From Candidatus Falkowella caecavicola (GTDB lineage: Bacteria; Bacillota; Clostridia; Oscillospirales; Ruminococcaceae): a stretch of 64,000 bases of DNA. The stretch covers positions 49,469 through 113,468 of the forward strand of contig CAJFUK010000049.1 in assembly GCA_904420125.1 (NCBI GenBank). The letters run 5' to 3'. The notes under the pieces are model-generated. The model saw only the letters and a list, made by a program, of their open reading frames with translations, had not been told where the DNA came from and made no database searches. This document shows positions 8,549 to 18,034 of the stretch, one piece after another. Numbering within the stretch: the stretch's first letter is position 1; every line of letters starts with the position of its first letter. A program made the translations under genes and the position numbers.

Positions 8549-9706
8549 GTGAGGTTGAAAGCAAAACGACAAAAGAATTGGATACGCAGGGCCGGGTTCC
8601 TGCTGGTCCTTTTTGGACTGGTTCCCGCTCTTTTTAAGGGCTTTATTGCCAGCATCCCCCTGGTGACAGCGGCAGCAGAGCGTGCAGTATTCTGGTCTTT
8701 TGGATTGACCATGCCGGAGGGAATGCTTGTTTTATCCGATGAGATAGACGAAAAGGGCAGGGGACAGGCGATGCAGGAAACGGAGGACGATACGCCGGAC
8801 CGTTCTGAAGGGAACGGGCAAACACAGCTGTCCGATCCAAACACACAGATTTTGCAGCGCCCGGTGAAAGACGCGCAGCCCTACGAACCGACGGCGACTG
8901 ATCGGGACGGACCGATTGTCCGGGAAACTTTTAAAGCAGGGACAACCAGTGCCTTTATTCCAATTGGGAACAATGCCTATATCCAAAACACGACATCGGT
9001 TTCCAGCGCAGCGATTTTATCTGAAATCCAGAAGCCTCCCGCCTTTACCATTGAATCGGGGACAGAGCCGCAGGTGCTGATTATGCATACACATACCACG
9101 GAAAGTTATGAGGATGCATCCAGAGATTTCTATGATGAATCGTATAATTCCCGCACAACGGATAACACTAAGAATATGGTACGGGTCGGGGATGAAATCG
9201 AAATGCAGCTCAAGATGGCTGGGATCGGCGTAATCCACGATAAGACGCTGCACGATTATCCTTCATATAATGGTTCCTATGACCGCTCCAGGGTCACTGT
9301 GGAAAAAATTCTGGAGGAATATCCGTCGATTCAGGTCGTGCTCGATATTCACCGGGATGCCATCCAAAGAGAAAACGGGGAAAGAGTCGCTCCAGTCGTA
9401 GAGGTTAACGGTAAAAACGCCGCCCAGATGATGATTATTTCCTGCTGTGACGATGGGAGCGGGGAAATTCCCAATTATATGGAGAATCTCCGGTTTGCTT
9501 GTGCTTTGCAGAGGCAGATGGAAGGCGATTATCCCGGCTTAACCCGTCCGATTTTGTTTTCCTGCCGGCATTACAATCAGGATCTGACCAGCGGTTCCAT
9601 TCTGGTTGAAGTCGGAGCGCATGGGAACAGTTTGGATGAAGCGGTTTATGCAGGGGAACTGTTGGGTAAATCTCTGGTCAAATTGTTGAATGGAATGAAA
9701 AATTAA
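8549..9706 (+). CDS. spoIIP: Stage II sporulation protein P (engulfment peptidoglycan hydrolase)
   Basis: SpoIIP is the amidase/endopeptidase of the SpoIID-SpoIIM-SpoIIP complex that remodels peptidoglycan during engulfment, acting on the outside of the mother-cell membrane. This 385-aa protein has an N-terminal membrane anchor (about residues 12-45), a variable acidic linker, and the catalytic domain from about 170. Metal-site motifs are visible: HTHTTE (H180, H182), DIHRD near 266, and VEVGAHGN near the end. The GTG start at 8549 follows AAAGGATGT. It is followed after 20 bp by a small membrane protein gene. The architecture matches the clostridial family. Confidence 0.93.
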   Translation: MRLKAKRQKNWIRRAGFLLVLFGLVPALFKGFIASIPLVTAAAERAVFWSFGLTMPEGMLVLSDEIDEKGRGQAMQETEDDTPDRSEGNGQTQLSDPNTQILQRPVKDAQPYEPTATDRDGPIVRETFKAGTTSAFIPIGNNAYIQNTTSVSSAAILSEIQKPPAFTIESGTEPQVLIMHTHTTESYEDASRDFYDESYNSRTTDNTKNMVRVGDEIEMQLKMAGIGVIHDKTLHDYPSYNGSYDRSRVTVEKILEEYPSIQVVLDIHRDAIQRENGERVAPVVEVNGKNAAQMMIISCCDDGSGEIPNYMENLRFACALQRQMEGDYPGLTRPILFSCRHYNQDLTSGSILVEVGAHGNSLDEAVYAGELLGKSLVKLLNGMKN

Positions 9707-9726
9707 AGGTTTAGAAAGGAACGGAA

Positions 9727-10059
9727 ATGAAAAGGACAATTTCCAAAGCAAATCGCCGGATTGTGATTTTATCTGTCTGGATCACCTTGATTCTTGTTTT
9801 GCTTTTAGCAGGCGGACTGATTGTATTTTCCAACAGTTCGTCTTTGCTATATGGAAAGGATTTTCCTGTTTTTCAGGCCGATTTTTCGGATTCTTCCCTC
9901 TTTATTACCATCGTCGGACAGCGGTTTATGATGGATCTATCAGGCCTTCAGGCCGCAGGCAGCTGGATCAAAGAAAAATTTCTATGGTGGCCTGCTCCTT
10001 TTGCCTTGCTGGTAGAGCTTTTTCTCTGGCTTCGCTCCCTTTTTACCGCGGGCTTTTAG
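9727..10059 (+). CDS. Small membrane protein downstream of spoIIP, unrecognised
   Basis: I do not recognise this 110-aa protein. It has a basic N-terminus, one strong transmembrane segment at about residues 12-34, an extracytoplasmic part, and a second hydrophobic, tryptophan-rich stretch near the C-terminus (about 82-105). GAAAGGAACGGAA precedes the ATG by the right distance, and the gene lies 20 bp after spoIIP, so coexpression during sporulation is likely. A bidirectional terminator closes the pair. Confidence 0.65.
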   Translation: MKRTISKANRRIVILSVWITLILVLLLAGGLIVFSNSSSLLYGKDFPVFQADFSDSSLFITIVGQRFMMDLSGLQAAGSWIKEKFLWWPAPFALLVELFLWLRSLFTAGF

Positions 10060-10105
10060 CCGGCTCCCAGGGCCGATGTGCCGGGATACAACGGGGAACA
10101 ATCAT

Positions 10106-10146
10106 AAAGCGCCCTGCTGTAGATCAATCTACAGCAGGGCGCTTTT
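10106..10146. terminator. Bidirectional terminator between the spoIIP unit and rnpB
   Basis: A perfect hairpin (AAAGCGCCCTGCTGTAGAT and its complement) has a short loop and T/A tracts on both sides. It can end transcription of the spoIIP operon on the plus strand and of rnpB on the minus strand. Confidence 0.9.
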
Positions 10147-10194
10147 GCAATGGAATCGGTTTGACTGTCCGATCACACTGCCGAATCATCAATA

Positions 10195-10530
10195 GACTGT
10201 GACTAAACCTGTAAGCCGGGTTCTGTTGAATACGGCAATCTATCTGGGCACCGCGTCGCCGCTGGTGCTCAAGCCATCTTTCGGGAGCATCGGGCCAATG
10301 ATAACCTCCCCGCTGATGTTGCATCGGATAGGGTTTGCAGGGTCGTGGGGTCTCCCACACGCCGGTGAGCTCTTACCTCGCCTTTCCACCCTTACCGGAA
10401 AAATTCCGGCGGTATATCTCTGTTGCACTTTCCCTAGAGTCGCCTCCGGCTGCCGTTAGCAGCTATCCCGCCCTGTGATGCCCGGACTTTCCTCACGCAA
10501 AAGCGCGCTGCCGTACAGTTTACTCACAGT
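10195..10530 (-). ncRNA. rnpB: RNase P RNA, bacterial class A
   Basis: This is the catalytic RNA that matures tRNA 5' ends. On the minus strand the conserved 5' core GAGGAAAGTCCGGGC is at about 10482-10496, followed by GGGATAGCTGCTAACGG, GCAACAGAGA, GGTAAGAGCTCACCG and the 3' block CAGAACCCGGCTTACAG. The first and last ~12 nt (CTGTGAGTAAAC and GTTTAGTCACAG) pair to form P1, which fixes the ends to within a few bases. The length of ~336 nt and these motifs suit the A-type RNA of Clostridia rather than the Bacillus B type. Confidence 0.96.
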
Positions 10531-10536
10531 ATCTTC

Positions 10537-10565
10537 AGTATAACAGATTGTTGCATGTTATTCAA
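10537..10565 (-). promoter_or_regulatory. Promoter of rnpB
   Basis: On the minus strand TTGAAT (10560-10565) is followed by 17 bp and TATACT (10537-10542) with an extended TGT. The predicted start coincides with the P1 5' end of rnpB near 10530. The -35 overlaps the stop codon of the upstream DedA-like gene. Confidence 0.8.
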
Positions 10566-11280
10566 GGGTTTTACGGTACTTCGCCATCCAGCTCCGAAAT
10601 AAAAACCAGATCACCACAGCCCCTGCCATACAGCATACAAAGATCAGCAGGGCATTCCCGGCATTCCCGGATCCAACATTGGCACCGATATAGGTGGAAG
10701 TGATGATGGAAGCGGTTCTTGCGATTCCGGATAACGCCAGGAATTTGCGGGGGCGGATCGGCGTCATGGCGGCAAATAAGTACGTGAAAAGGTCCTTGGG
10801 AAGTGCAGGTACCAGATACAGAATAAAGACAGCAGTTTCCAGTGTTTGTATTTTTTGAAGCCAGCACACTGTTTTGGCAGCTTTTTTTTGGATTATGGCC
10901 GGAATTGCCCGGCTGTGCCGGCGCACCAGATGAAACACGATGGCAGATCCAGCCAGTGTACCGGCTAAGCAGATTAAAAATCCATAAAATCCGCCGTAAC
11001 ACATGCCGGCAACAAATTCAAAAGGTTCGGAGGGGAAAATGGCCAGCAGTTCCTGTATGGCCAGCATCATCCCAATGAGAGGCGCACCCAATATCCCCAG
11101 AGCGTTCACCGCGTCTTTACAGCAGGCAAGGACCGACGGGCTGCTTAAAAACAGTGCCAGGCGGCTGATCGCAAAAACCAGCCCAGCCCCGACAACCAGC
11201 ACCAACCCCAGGCGAAGCCGGATAGACGTTTTTTCAGAAACGGCTGGGACAGTCCAGATGATCCGGATTCTTTGTTTCAT
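10558..11280 (-). CDS. TVP38/TMEM64 (DedA-like, VTT domain) membrane protein
   Basis: A 240-aa integral membrane protein of the TVP38/TMEM64 family, related to DedA and the eukaryotic VTT scramblase-like proteins. The hallmark is the FPSEPFEFVAGMCYGGFYG segment followed by GTLAGSAIVFHLVRR. Members affect membrane lipid homeostasis and their exact substrate is unsettled. I place the start at ATG 11280 (MKQRIRI), about 12 nt after AAAGGA. The in-frame ATG at 11292 is only one base from that site. The gene lies directly upstream of the rnpB promoter on the same strand. Confidence 0.82.
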   Translation of the reverse strand: MKQRIRIIWTVPAVSEKTSIRLRLGLVLVVGAGLVFAISRLALFLSSPSVLACCKDAVNALGILGAPLIGMMLAIQELLAIFPSEPFEFVAGMCYGGFYGFLICLAGTLAGSAIVFHLVRRHSRAIPAIIQKKAAKTVCWLQKIQTLETAVFILYLVPALPKDLFTYLFAAMTPIRPRKFLALSGIARTASIITSTYIGANVGSGNAGNALLIFVCCMAGAVVIWFLFRSWMAKYRKTLE

Positions 11281-11350
11281 GCCGGCAACCATTCCTTTCC
11301 CATAAAATCCGGGCGGAAAATTTATTTTTCAGCTTTTTCCCGCCTTTCCA

Positions 11351-11381
11351 TTGATATATATATCCGGACGGACTGTATAAT
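11351..11381 (+). promoter_or_regulatory. Possible promoter of the ATPase-like gene
   Basis: TTGATA (11351-11356) and TATAAT (11376-11381) are good hexamers, but the 19-bp spacing is longer than the optimum. The start codon at 11446 lies about 58 nt downstream of the expected transcript start. Confidence 0.4.
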
Positions 11382-11445
11382 AGACCGGAAAAGCGTCAAT
11401 ATTCCGGACAGAACATTTCCATTTGGGAGAAATGGGGGAGATACG

Positions 11446-12108
11446 ATGAAACAAAAACGCAGATTGAAAATCGCAGGGCTTGAAAACATCGCACAAAGTG
11501 CAGGGCTGGAAAAGGCGCTTAACCGGATTCAGGGAGTCCGGGCCTATGTCAATGCAGTTTCCGGACAGGCAACCATTCTCTATAAAGACCGTCCAAATAA
11601 GTGGGAATATATTTTAAACCGGATTGATGATTTTGGATATGTTCCAGAAGAGATGGATCTGCCGGAAATGGAGGCCGCTACAGAAGCTGTCGAGCTTTTC
11701 AGCAATGCAAAGGTCGGGCTGGACACGCTTTTGTTCAGTCCTGCCCTCGACGGACTGCAGATTACGCTTTGTGATTTGATCGCAGAAAAACAGGTCAGTG
11801 CAGAACAGGTCATCTATTATGCAGCTTCCGCGCTCTGTACCTCAAACTGTCCCGCGGCGCATCTATTTGCTGAGGTCGCGCAGGCCAATGGGATTCCGCT
11901 CACTTTCCCGCAGCGGGTGGATACAACAGCGGCGGATGGTGTTTCCGCGCAGATCGGCGGGCAGTCCTGCAAGTTAGGAAGCTTTGCATTTATGATCCGG
12001 CAGATGGAAGATTTGACCGGGATCGGAGATTTCGGCGAGGGGGTCTGTCCTGTTTATCTGACGGTGGACGGTGCGCTTTTGGGCGCGGCCGTCATACGCG
12101 CCTCCTGA
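11446..12108 (+). CDS. Soluble pseudo-P-type ATPase: degenerate HMA domain plus ATP-binding-domain remnant
   Basis: 220 aa, starting at ATG 11446 after GGGGGAGATACG. Residues 1-70 align by eye with heavy-metal-associated domains (GLEKALNRIQGVRAYVN...DDFGYVPEEM). The CxxC metal site is replaced by IAQSA. Residues ~85-215 resemble the end of the P-domain entry and the N-domain of P1B ATPases. The phosphorylation motif FDKTGT is replaced by LLFSPALDG, the HP dipeptide region by SNCP, and the GxG loop by AADGVSA. No transmembrane helix and no second P-domain half are present. The frame is intact with a good ribosome-binding site and terminator, so it looks like a maintained non-enzymatic derivative. 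The alternative is a recent truncation. Confidence 0.6.
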   Translation: MKQKRRLKIAGLENIAQSAGLEKALNRIQGVRAYVNAVSGQATILYKDRPNKWEYILNRIDDFGYVPEEMDLPEMEAATEAVELFSNAKVGLDTLLFSPALDGLQITLCDLIAEKQVSAEQVIYYAASALCTSNCPAAHLFAEVAQANGIPLTFPQRVDTTAADGVSAQIGGQSCKLGSFAFMIRQMEDLTGIGDFGEGVCPVYLTVDGALLGAAVIRAS

Positions 12109-12173
12109 TTATGATGCGGCGGGACACTTGTTGCCGCATAGAAGGGATGCTCTGCCGCATCTGAAAAGGGTCC

Positions 12174-12227
12174 ATAATACAGCAAGGCAGCAGGATACAT
12201 TTTTATCCTGCTGCCTTGCTGTATTAT
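12174..12227. terminator. Long perfect hairpin between convergent genes
   Basis: Two perfect 24-bp arms (12174-12197 and 12204-12227) with a 6-nt loop lie between the ATPase-like gene and the sugar-binding protein. It probably terminates both transcripts. T-tracts are poor, so stem length presumably does the work. Confidence 0.75.
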
Positions 12228-12251
12228 ATAGTAAAGAGAAAGAGATAAGCT

Positions 12252-13658
12252 TTATTCGGAGTCCGACAGCACCTTGGCAATCTGGTTTTCGGCTGCTGCA
12301 CGGTTTGCTTCGACCGCCTGCGCCGGGGTAGCCGAAGAATCATTAATGATATTGTCCACAATCGTTTGCAGCTTGTTATAGCCGCCAGCCAGATTGAAGA
12401 CAGAATTCATGGCCATTTCGTTGGCAAGATCAATCCCAGCCTGATCTTCATATTTATAAAGCTGCAGTTCCGCCGCTTTCTCTGCCAGTTCTTTTTCATC
12501 CTCAGCGTTGCGCGGGGCCGTTTTCAAAAGCATGAAGAGAACCGCCAGTTCAGGATTGTCGCTGCCCGCGCCGATACATTCGCCCAACGTGCCTCCCTGA
12601 TCAGCCGTGCGGTTAGAGCCCGTATAACTCGGCCCGAGTGGACAGGGAACAAAGCCCAGATCATCACCCATCTGTGAACGGAATCCTTCGTTGTTCATAT
12701 CCCCGATATAAGAGTCGTTGGTATAGTTCATGGCAATTCTGCCGCTGATCAGGTCCGTATCAGGCGCATGATCAACCATCCAGGGCGCTGTAATCTTATA
12801 AACACCGTTTGCAGAATCCATATCGCGGATCATCTGCAGCGCTTCCAGCGCATTCGGTTCACCCATGGAAAAATACGGCGTACCCGTTTCGTCATAGGAA
12901 ATAAAGCTGGCGCTGTTGCTGGTAAACCATTGGAAGGTGTTCCAGGACCAATATGCATATTTATCTGTTGCACCGTCTCCATCGCTGTCGTAGGTCAGTT
13001 CCCGGCCCACTTCCAGGAATTTATCCCAAGTCCACTCTCCCCGTTCAAAAATATCGCGGGGATCTTCAATGCCCAGGTTTTGGAAAGCACTTTTGCGGTA
13101 AAACAGCTTATGGCTATCCGGAATACTGGTCAGCCCATATACCTTGCCTTTATACGTATAGGCGTCCCGGCCGCCGGGGGAGATGGTAATCGGCGCTGTA
13201 TCATAATCTAAATAATCGGAAACCGGAAGCATGATATTTTTAATCGCATATGCCGGCATATGCTCCAACCCCACATAACAGATATCCGGTCCGGAGCCGC
13301 CGCTGACCGCCGTAACCAGCTGCGTGGGATAATCCGCCCAGGAAAGAACCTGCCAGTCTACCTTGGCGCCGGTGCGTTCTTCAAAAATACCGATGGTGCG
13401 TTCGCGATCGGCTTCACTCACATCCCACCAGGCCCAGACCGTCAGGGTTTTCCCCTCATACTTGCTTTTGTCGATGATCCAGTCATCGCTGTATTTGCTA
13501 TCCAGAATATTGCCGTCAATTACGTTTTGACCGGAAGAAGAATCATTCGGCGAAGTACTGCTGTCGGAACGCTCTTCTGTTTCTTCACCGCATGCAACCA
13601 GAGAGACCATCATAGCCGCGGCTAAAAACGCCGCCAGTATTCTCTTGGATTTTCCCAT
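12252..13658 (-). CDS. Sugar ABC transporter substrate-binding lipoprotein
   Basis: A 468-aa extracellular solute-binding protein of family 1 (carbohydrate uptake). The start at 13658 follows GGAAAGGAAG. The signal peptide ends in the lipobox LVAC, with lipidation predicted at C23, followed by a Ser/Asn-rich linker. The domain shows the usual family pattern: LTVWAWWD, GPDICYVGLEHMPAYA, DSHKLFYRKSAFQ and AMNYTNDSYIG. A longer reading frame back to 13754 has no ribosome-binding site. No permease or ATPase lies beside it, and a terminator hairpin follows, so the transporter partners must be elsewhere or shared. The substrate is not predictable. Confidence 0.9.
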   Translation of the reverse strand: MGKSKRILAAFLAAAMMVSLVACGEETEERSDSSTSPNDSSSGQNVIDGNILDSKYSDDWIIDKSKYEGKTLTVWAWWDVSEADRERTIGIFEERTGAKVDWQVLSWADYPTQLVTAVSGGSGPDICYVGLEHMPAYAIKNIMLPVSDYLDYDTAPITISPGGRDAYTYKGKVYGLTSIPDSHKLFYRKSAFQNLGIEDPRDIFERGEWTWDKFLEVGRELTYDSDGDGATDKYAYWSWNTFQWFTSNSASFISYDETGTPYFSMGEPNALEALQMIRDMDSANGVYKITAPWMVDHAPDTDLISGRIAMNYTNDSYIGDMNNEGFRSQMGDDLGFVPCPLGPSYTGSNRTADQGGTLGECIGAGSDNPELAVLFMLLKTAPRNAEDEKELAEKAAELQLYKYEDQAGIDLANEMAMNSVFNLAGGYNKLQTIVDNIINDSSATPAQAVEANRAAAENQIAKVLSDSE

Positions 13659-13761
13659 AAAACCGCTTCCTTTCCTAATGAAAGTTCCATTTTTGCGCTT
13701 TTCTGTCGGTGTCCAGCCTGTATTTCCCGTACAGACAATATCATTGAAAACCAATGGTTGG

Positions 13762-13790
13762 ATTATAGCATGTTATCCTGGTACTGTAAA
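13762..13790 (-). promoter_or_regulatory. Promoter of the sugar-binding lipoprotein gene
   Basis: On the minus strand TTTACA (13785-13790), 17 bp and TATAAT (13762-13767) form a near-consensus sigma-A promoter. The leader before the start codon is about 97 nt. Confidence 0.8.
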
Positions 13791-13991
13791 TAGAAAATTA
13801 TATGTTTTTTATAAAAATTAAAGCAAATCAAAAAACTTTTTTTACAAATTGCTGATTGATTGCTGTAAAATGGACAGAAAAAATGGAGGCTAATACCGAA
13901 AAGGGCAGCAGCATTTTTTCTGCTTTTCATGAAAAAACGGCAGCCGGCAGTCCTGCGTTTTAGTAAAAGCGCAGTTTTTTCCGGATAGGTC

Positions 13992-14019
13992 TTGCAAAAT
14001 TTTTGTATTGTGCTATACT
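13992..14019 (+). promoter_or_regulatory. Promoter of the pheST T-box operon
   Basis: TTGCAA (13992-13997), 16 bp and TATACT (14014-14019) preceded by TGC. Transcription should start near 14026, at the beginning of the T-box leader. Confidence 0.75.
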
Positions 14020-14025
14020 TTGTAC

Positions 14026-14316
14026 AAGATGTCCTGTAAGGACATAAACCCTGTGAACAGAACAGAGTAAGCGGAGAAAAAACCTGTCTGCAGAGAGGAT
14101 GCGTTAGAAGCTGGAAACGCACCGACAGGTTCTTGCAGCTGAATTTCATCTGGGAGGGGCGCTGCAGAGATCTTGATCAGACGTAGGCAGCGACGCCGGG
14201 CGCGCGTTAAGCGCTGTCAATGAGTTGCCCTCCAAGGAGGGAATCGGGATGGTACCGCGGAGGTTTTTAGCCCTTCGTTCCCGGCGGGAAACCGCTGGGG
14301 ACGAAGGCTTTTTTAT
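14026..14316 (+). promoter_or_regulatory. T-box leader controlling pheST
   Basis: This is a tRNA-sensing leader. The conserved T-box sequence ATGGTACCGCGG is at 14249-14260. Stem I has the expected distal elements (AGAGAGGATGC, GCTGGAAACGC). A UUC codon stands in the region expected for the specifier loop (GAATTTCATC near 14140), matching phenylalanine. The competing terminator is GCCCTTCGTTCCC paired with GGGGACGAAGGC (14270-14308) followed by six T residues. Uncharged tRNA-Phe should stabilise the antiterminator and permit pheST expression. Confidence 0.92.
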
Positions 14317-14351
14317 TGTCAGAGAAAGGGAAAAAACAGGAGGAATCACAG

Positions 14352-15374
14352 ATGGAACAGCTGCTGGAACAGATCAGAAAACAGGCCGGAGAGGCATTGG
14401 ACAGCTGCGCGGATCTCAAGGAACTGGATGAGCTGCGGATCAAATATTTGGGCAAAAAAGGAGAGCTGACGGCGATTCTCAAACAGATGGGCGGGCTTTC
14501 CCCCGAAGAACGCCCGGTCATGGGGCAGCGTGCCAACGAAGTCCGCGCCTATATTGAAGAAAAAATCAAGAGCCGGATGGATGAGCTGGGGAAAAAAGCG
14601 CTGGAGATGCGCCTGGCCCAGGAGACAATCGATATTACCATCCCCGGACGCAGGCAACAGATGGGCGGGCTGCATCCGCTGAGCATTGTGACAGAAGACA
14701 TGATTTCAATTTTTCAGTCCATGGGATTCGATGTTGTGGATGGACCGGAAATCGAAACGGATTACTATAATTTTGAAGCGCTGAATCTGCCGAAAGATCA
14801 TCCGGCAAGAGACATGCAGGACACTTTCTATATTGCAGAAAATATCCTGCTGCGCAGCCAGACGTCTGCGGCGCAGGTCCGTGTAATGGAAACCAGAAAG
14901 CCGCCGATCCGGATTATCTGCCCCGGCCGGGTGTTCCGTTCTGACGAAGTGGATGCGACCCATTCCCCGGTTTTCCATCAGATGGAGGGACTGGTTGTCG
15001 ATCGGGGCATTACCATGTGTGATTTGAAGGGCGTGCTGGAACAATTCGCGCATGAAGTCTATGGACCCGAGACCCAGGTGCGTTTCCGTCCGTCTTTCTT
15101 CCCATTTACAGAGCCGAGCGTTGAGGTGGACGTTTCCTGTTCGGCATGCGGAGGAACCGGCTGCAAAGTGTGCAAGGGAGCGGGCTGGATCGAGATTTTG
15201 GGCGCCGGAATGGTACACCCGAACGTCCTGCGGTGCTGCGGAATTGATCCGGAAGTTTATTCGGGATTTGCATTCGGAATCGGGCTGGACCGGATTACGA
15301 CCACCCGGTATAAAATCAGTGATATCCGCCTGCTGTTTGAAAACGATGTCCGTTTTCTGGAACAGTTTCAATAA
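14352..15374 (+). CDS. pheS: Phenylalanyl-tRNA synthetase alpha subunit
   Basis: The catalytic alpha subunit of the alpha2-beta2 enzyme that charges tRNA-Phe. 340 aa matches the family. An N-terminal coiled coil (residues 1-85) is followed by the class II core: motif 1 around [22 protein letters not shown], motif 2 around [22 protein letters not shown], and motif 3 [19 protein letters not shown] four-cysteine cluster ([12 protein letters not shown]) lies in the domain. The start is at 14352, with AGGAGG 6-8 nt upstream. An in-frame ATG at 14316 sits in the terminator T-run and has no ribosome-binding site. Cotranscribed with pheT. Confidence 0.97.
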   Translation: MEQLLEQIRKQAGEALDSCADLKELDELRIKYLGKKGELTAILKQMGGLSPEERPVMGQRANEVRAYIEEKIKSRMDELGKKALEMRLAQETIDITIPGRRQQMGGLHPLSIVTEDMISIFQSMGFDVVDGPEIETDYYNFEALNLPKDHPARDMQDTFYIAENILLRSQTSAAQVRVMETRKPPIRIICPGRVFRSDEVDATHSPVFHQMEGLVVDRGITMCDLKGVLEQFAHEVYGPETQVRFRPSFFPFTEPSVEVDVSCSACGGTGCKVCKGAGWIEILGAGMVHPNVLRCCGIDPEVYSGFAFGIGLDRITTTRYKISDIRLLFENDVRFLEQFQ

Positions 15375-15410
15375 TCCCGGCCCTACCGGATCGAAAGGAA
15401 GAAAGTAAAG

Positions 15411-17801
15411 ATGAAAGTATCATTAAGCTGGTTAAAGCGTTATGTAGATATCGATGTACCGGTCAGTGAGCTCTGCGATAAAATGATTATGAGCGGGTTT
15501 GAAGTCGAGAGCATAGAAGACCTGTCCAAAACAATGCGCAATGTTGTCGTTGGAAAGATTACAAAAATTGAAAAACATCCGGATGCGGATAAACTCCAGA
15601 TTTGCATGATTGATGTGGGAGAGGCAGAGCCTTTGCAGATTGTTACCGGGGCGGATAATGTGTTTGAAGGCGCGTTGGTGCCGGTTGCCAAACATGATTC
15701 CGATCTGCCCAACGGTGTGCATATCAAAAAGGGAAAGCTGCGCGGCGTTGCTTCCGCCGGCATGCTCTGCTCCGGAGAAGAGCTCTGCCTGAAAGAGGAG
15801 GATTATAAAGGCGCTGAGGTATATGGCATCCTGATTCTCCAGGGAGACTGGGCGCCGGGAACTGACATGCGGGAAGTGCTGGGGCTGATGGATACTGTTA
15901 TTGATTTTAAAATCACAGCCAATCGCCCCGACTGTCTGAGTGTTTTGGGAATTGCCCGGGAAGCTGCCGTTGCGCTAAAGAAAGAATTCCGTCCGCCTGT
16001 TCCTTCCTATCGGACCATTGGCGGAGATATCAGCGAACATATCCGGGTAACGGTAGAGGATTACGACCTTTGCCCGCGGTATTATGGCCGGGTGGTAAAA
16101 AATGTCCGGATAGGTGAATCTCCGGAATGGCTCAAACGATGTTTGAAAGCGGCCGGTATGCGCCCGATCAGCAATATTGTAGATATCACCAATTTTGTCA
16201 TGCTGGAAACCGGGCAGCCGATGCATGCATTCGACCTGGCTCAGGTCCGCGGAAAAGAGATCATTGTACGCCGTGCCAGGGACGGCGAGCCGGTGACCAC
16301 CTTGGACGGTAAGCAGCATCAGCTGACCAGCGAAATGCTGGTGATCGGGGATGCCGAAGCTCCGTCCTGTATTGCGGGGGTCATGGGCAGCGCCGACAGC
16401 GAAATTACCGAAAACACCAAAGATATTTTCTTTGAATGTGCGAAATTCCGCCGGGACAGCGTCCGCAAAACCGCGCGCGCGCTGGGCATGCGTACAGAGT
16501 CCAGCACGCGGTTTGAAAAGGGCATTGATGTGATCAACACAGAATATGCGATGGAACGCGCGCTGAGCCTGATTGATGAATTGAATGCCGGGGATATCAT
16601 TGATGGTGTGATCGATAAAAATACCGGTTTGCCGGCGCCGCGCGAAATCCGGGTAGAGCCTGCGCGGATTACAGAACTGTTGGGAGTGGATATCCCCCTG
16701 TCTGCGATGGTGGATATTCTCAACAGTCTGGGCATCGCGACCGAATTCTCCGGAACGGAGCTTTGCTGCCAGGTGCCTTCTTTCCGGGAGGATATTGAGG
16801 GTAGAGCGGATCTGGCGGAAGAAGTCATGCGGATATACGGCTATGACCATATTACGGCAACCGCGATGAAAGGGGATATTATACGGGGACGCAAAGATGC
16901 CCTGCGGATCAATCATGACCGGCTGAAGGGCGTTCTGACCGCAAACGGTTTGCGGGAGATTACAACCTATTCTTTTGTCAGCGGCAAGGCGGTCGATCAA
17001 ATCGGACTGTCAGAAGATGATGCCCGCCGTAAGACAGTGAAGATCCTGAATCCATTGGGAGAAGAATATTCCAATATGCGCACACAGCTGGTATCCAGCA
17101 TGCTGACCGTTCTCTCGACAAACTATAACCGGAAAAACGCCCGGGCCCGTTTGTTTGAAATCAGCAAGGTCTACCTGCCCAAGGCGCTTCCGATCACCGA
17201 GCAGCCGGTAGAACAACCGGAAGCCTGTATTGGAATTTATGGAAAAGAAGAGGATTTCTATTCCCTGAAAGGCATTGTCGAAGCAGTATTTGCCCGGTTC
17301 GGGATTACGAATCTGGAATATACCCGCTCGGCCGAACCTTACCTGCATCCCGGCAGACAGGCTACAGCCCGGATGGATGGGGTGCCGTTGGCAACATTCG
17401 GCGAGGTTCATCCGTCGGTTGCAGAGAATTTTGATATGGAAGAACGCGTATATCTGGCAGAACTCCATCTGGCGGACCTTTACCGTCTGGCACAGACGAA
17501 GGTGCTGTATCAGCCGCTGCCCCGTTTTCCGGCTGCGCTTCGCGATATTACAGTGACCTGTGATGATGACCTGCCGGTTGCCGCGGTGGAAAAGCTGATC
17601 CGCACCGGCGCCGGCAAGCACCTGGAGAAGATAGAGCTCTTTGATGTTTATAAGGGAAGCCAGATTGCACAGGGGAAAAAGAGTGTTTCATTCTCTATTG
17701 TGCTTCGTGCGCAGGATCGCACACTGACAGTGGAAGAAGCAGACCATGACATGAACAAAATCCTCCAGACGCTGGCCGCAGAGGGGATTACTCTCCGGTA
17801 A
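15411..17801 (+). CDS. pheT: Phenylalanyl-tRNA synthetase beta subunit
   Basis: The 796-aa beta subunit carries the editing site and tRNA-binding parts. The domain order is as usual: an N-terminal EMAP-like tRNA-binding domain (about 40-155, [25 protein letters not shown]), the B3/B4 editing domain (about 210-385), B5 (about 400-475), the catalytic-like core, and a C-terminal ferredoxin-fold anticodon-binding domain (about 705-796, [16 protein letters not shown]). The start at 15411 follows GAAAGGAAGAAAG. It is 36 bp after pheS and under the same T-box. Confidence 0.97.
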   Translation: MKVSLSWLKRYVDIDVPVSELCDKMIMSGFEVESIEDLSKTMRNVVVGKITKIEKHPDADKLQICMIDVGEAEPLQIVTGADNVFEGALVPVAKHDSDLPNGVHIKKGKLRGVASAGMLCSGEELCLKEEDYKGAEVYGILILQGDWAPGTDMREVLGLMDTVIDFKITANRPDCLSVLGIAREAAVALKKEFRPPVPSYRTIGGDISEHIRVTVEDYDLCPRYYGRVVKNVRIGESPEWLKRCLKAAGMRPISNIVDITNFVMLETGQPMHAFDLAQVRGKEIIVRRARDGEPVTTLDGKQHQLTSEMLVIGDAEAPSCIAGVMGSADSEITENTKDIFFECAKFRRDSVRKTARALGMRTESSTRFEKGIDVINTEYAMERALSLIDELNAGDIIDGVIDKNTGLPAPREIRVEPARITELLGVDIPLSAMVDILNSLGIATEFSGTELCCQVPSFREDIEGRADLAEEVMRIYGYDHITATAMKGDIIRGRKDALRINHDRLKGVLTANGLREITTYSFVSGKAVDQIGLSEDDARRKTVKILNPLGEEYSNMRTQLVSSMLTVLSTNYNRKNARARLFEISKVYLPKALPITEQPVEQPEACIGIYGKEEDFYSLKGIVEAVFARFGITNLEYTRSAEPYLHPGRQATARMDGVPLATFGEVHPSVAENFDMEERVYLAELHLADLYRLAQTKVLYQPLPRFPAALRDITVTCDDDLPVAAVEKLIRTGAGKHLEKIELFDVYKGSQIAQGKKSVSFSIVLRAQDRTLTVEEADHDMNKILQTLAAEGITLR

Positions 17802-17837
17802 ATATTACTGCCGGAATCGTTGGCATGGATCGTTTAC

Positions 17838-17886
17838 AAATTTTGTCCAACCGGCCAGCCTTCGGTTGGCCGGTTGGACAAAATCA
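17838..17886. terminator. Strong hairpin after pheT
   Basis: 18-bp arms (TTTTGTCCAACCGGCCA and complement) enclose a TTCG-containing loop. There is no T-tract directly after the stem, so it may act as a 3' stabiliser or a weak terminator. Confidence 0.55.
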
Positions 17887-17959
17887 GCGGTATTTGCAGG
17901 CCGGTTTTAAAAAATTGGCCGGTATCTTAAGAATATCCAATTTTTTCTCAGTAAAATAC

Positions 17960-17988
17960 TTGTGCATTTTTTGTAAATGCTATATAAT
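17960..17988 (+). promoter_or_regulatory. Promoter of ireB
   Basis: TTGTGC (17960-17965), 17 bp, TATAAT (17983-17988). Transcription should start about 40 nt before the ireB start codon. Confidence 0.75.
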
Positions 17989-18034
17989 AAAAAGGGAAAA
18001 GGAAAACGATTCTGCGGATGAGGGGGTATTGATC

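Noticed and set aside
11272..11445. N-terminal extension of the ATPase-like gene
   Set aside because: The longer frame crosses the promoter region and lacks a ribosome-binding site. ATG 11446 has one and begins the HMA-like domain.
13763..14149. 128-codon minus-strand frame upstream of pheS
   Set aside because: It lies antisense to the promoter and T-box leader, is phenylalanine/cysteine/lysine-rich, and matches nothing.
15975..17000. 341-codon minus-strand frame over pheT
   Set aside because: Shadow of pheT; His/Arg/Gln-rich sequence without a recognisable domain.
17838..17886. Riboswitch or T-box upstream of ireB
   Set aside because: A single hairpin without conserved riboswitch motifs; it lies upstream of the ireB promoter.
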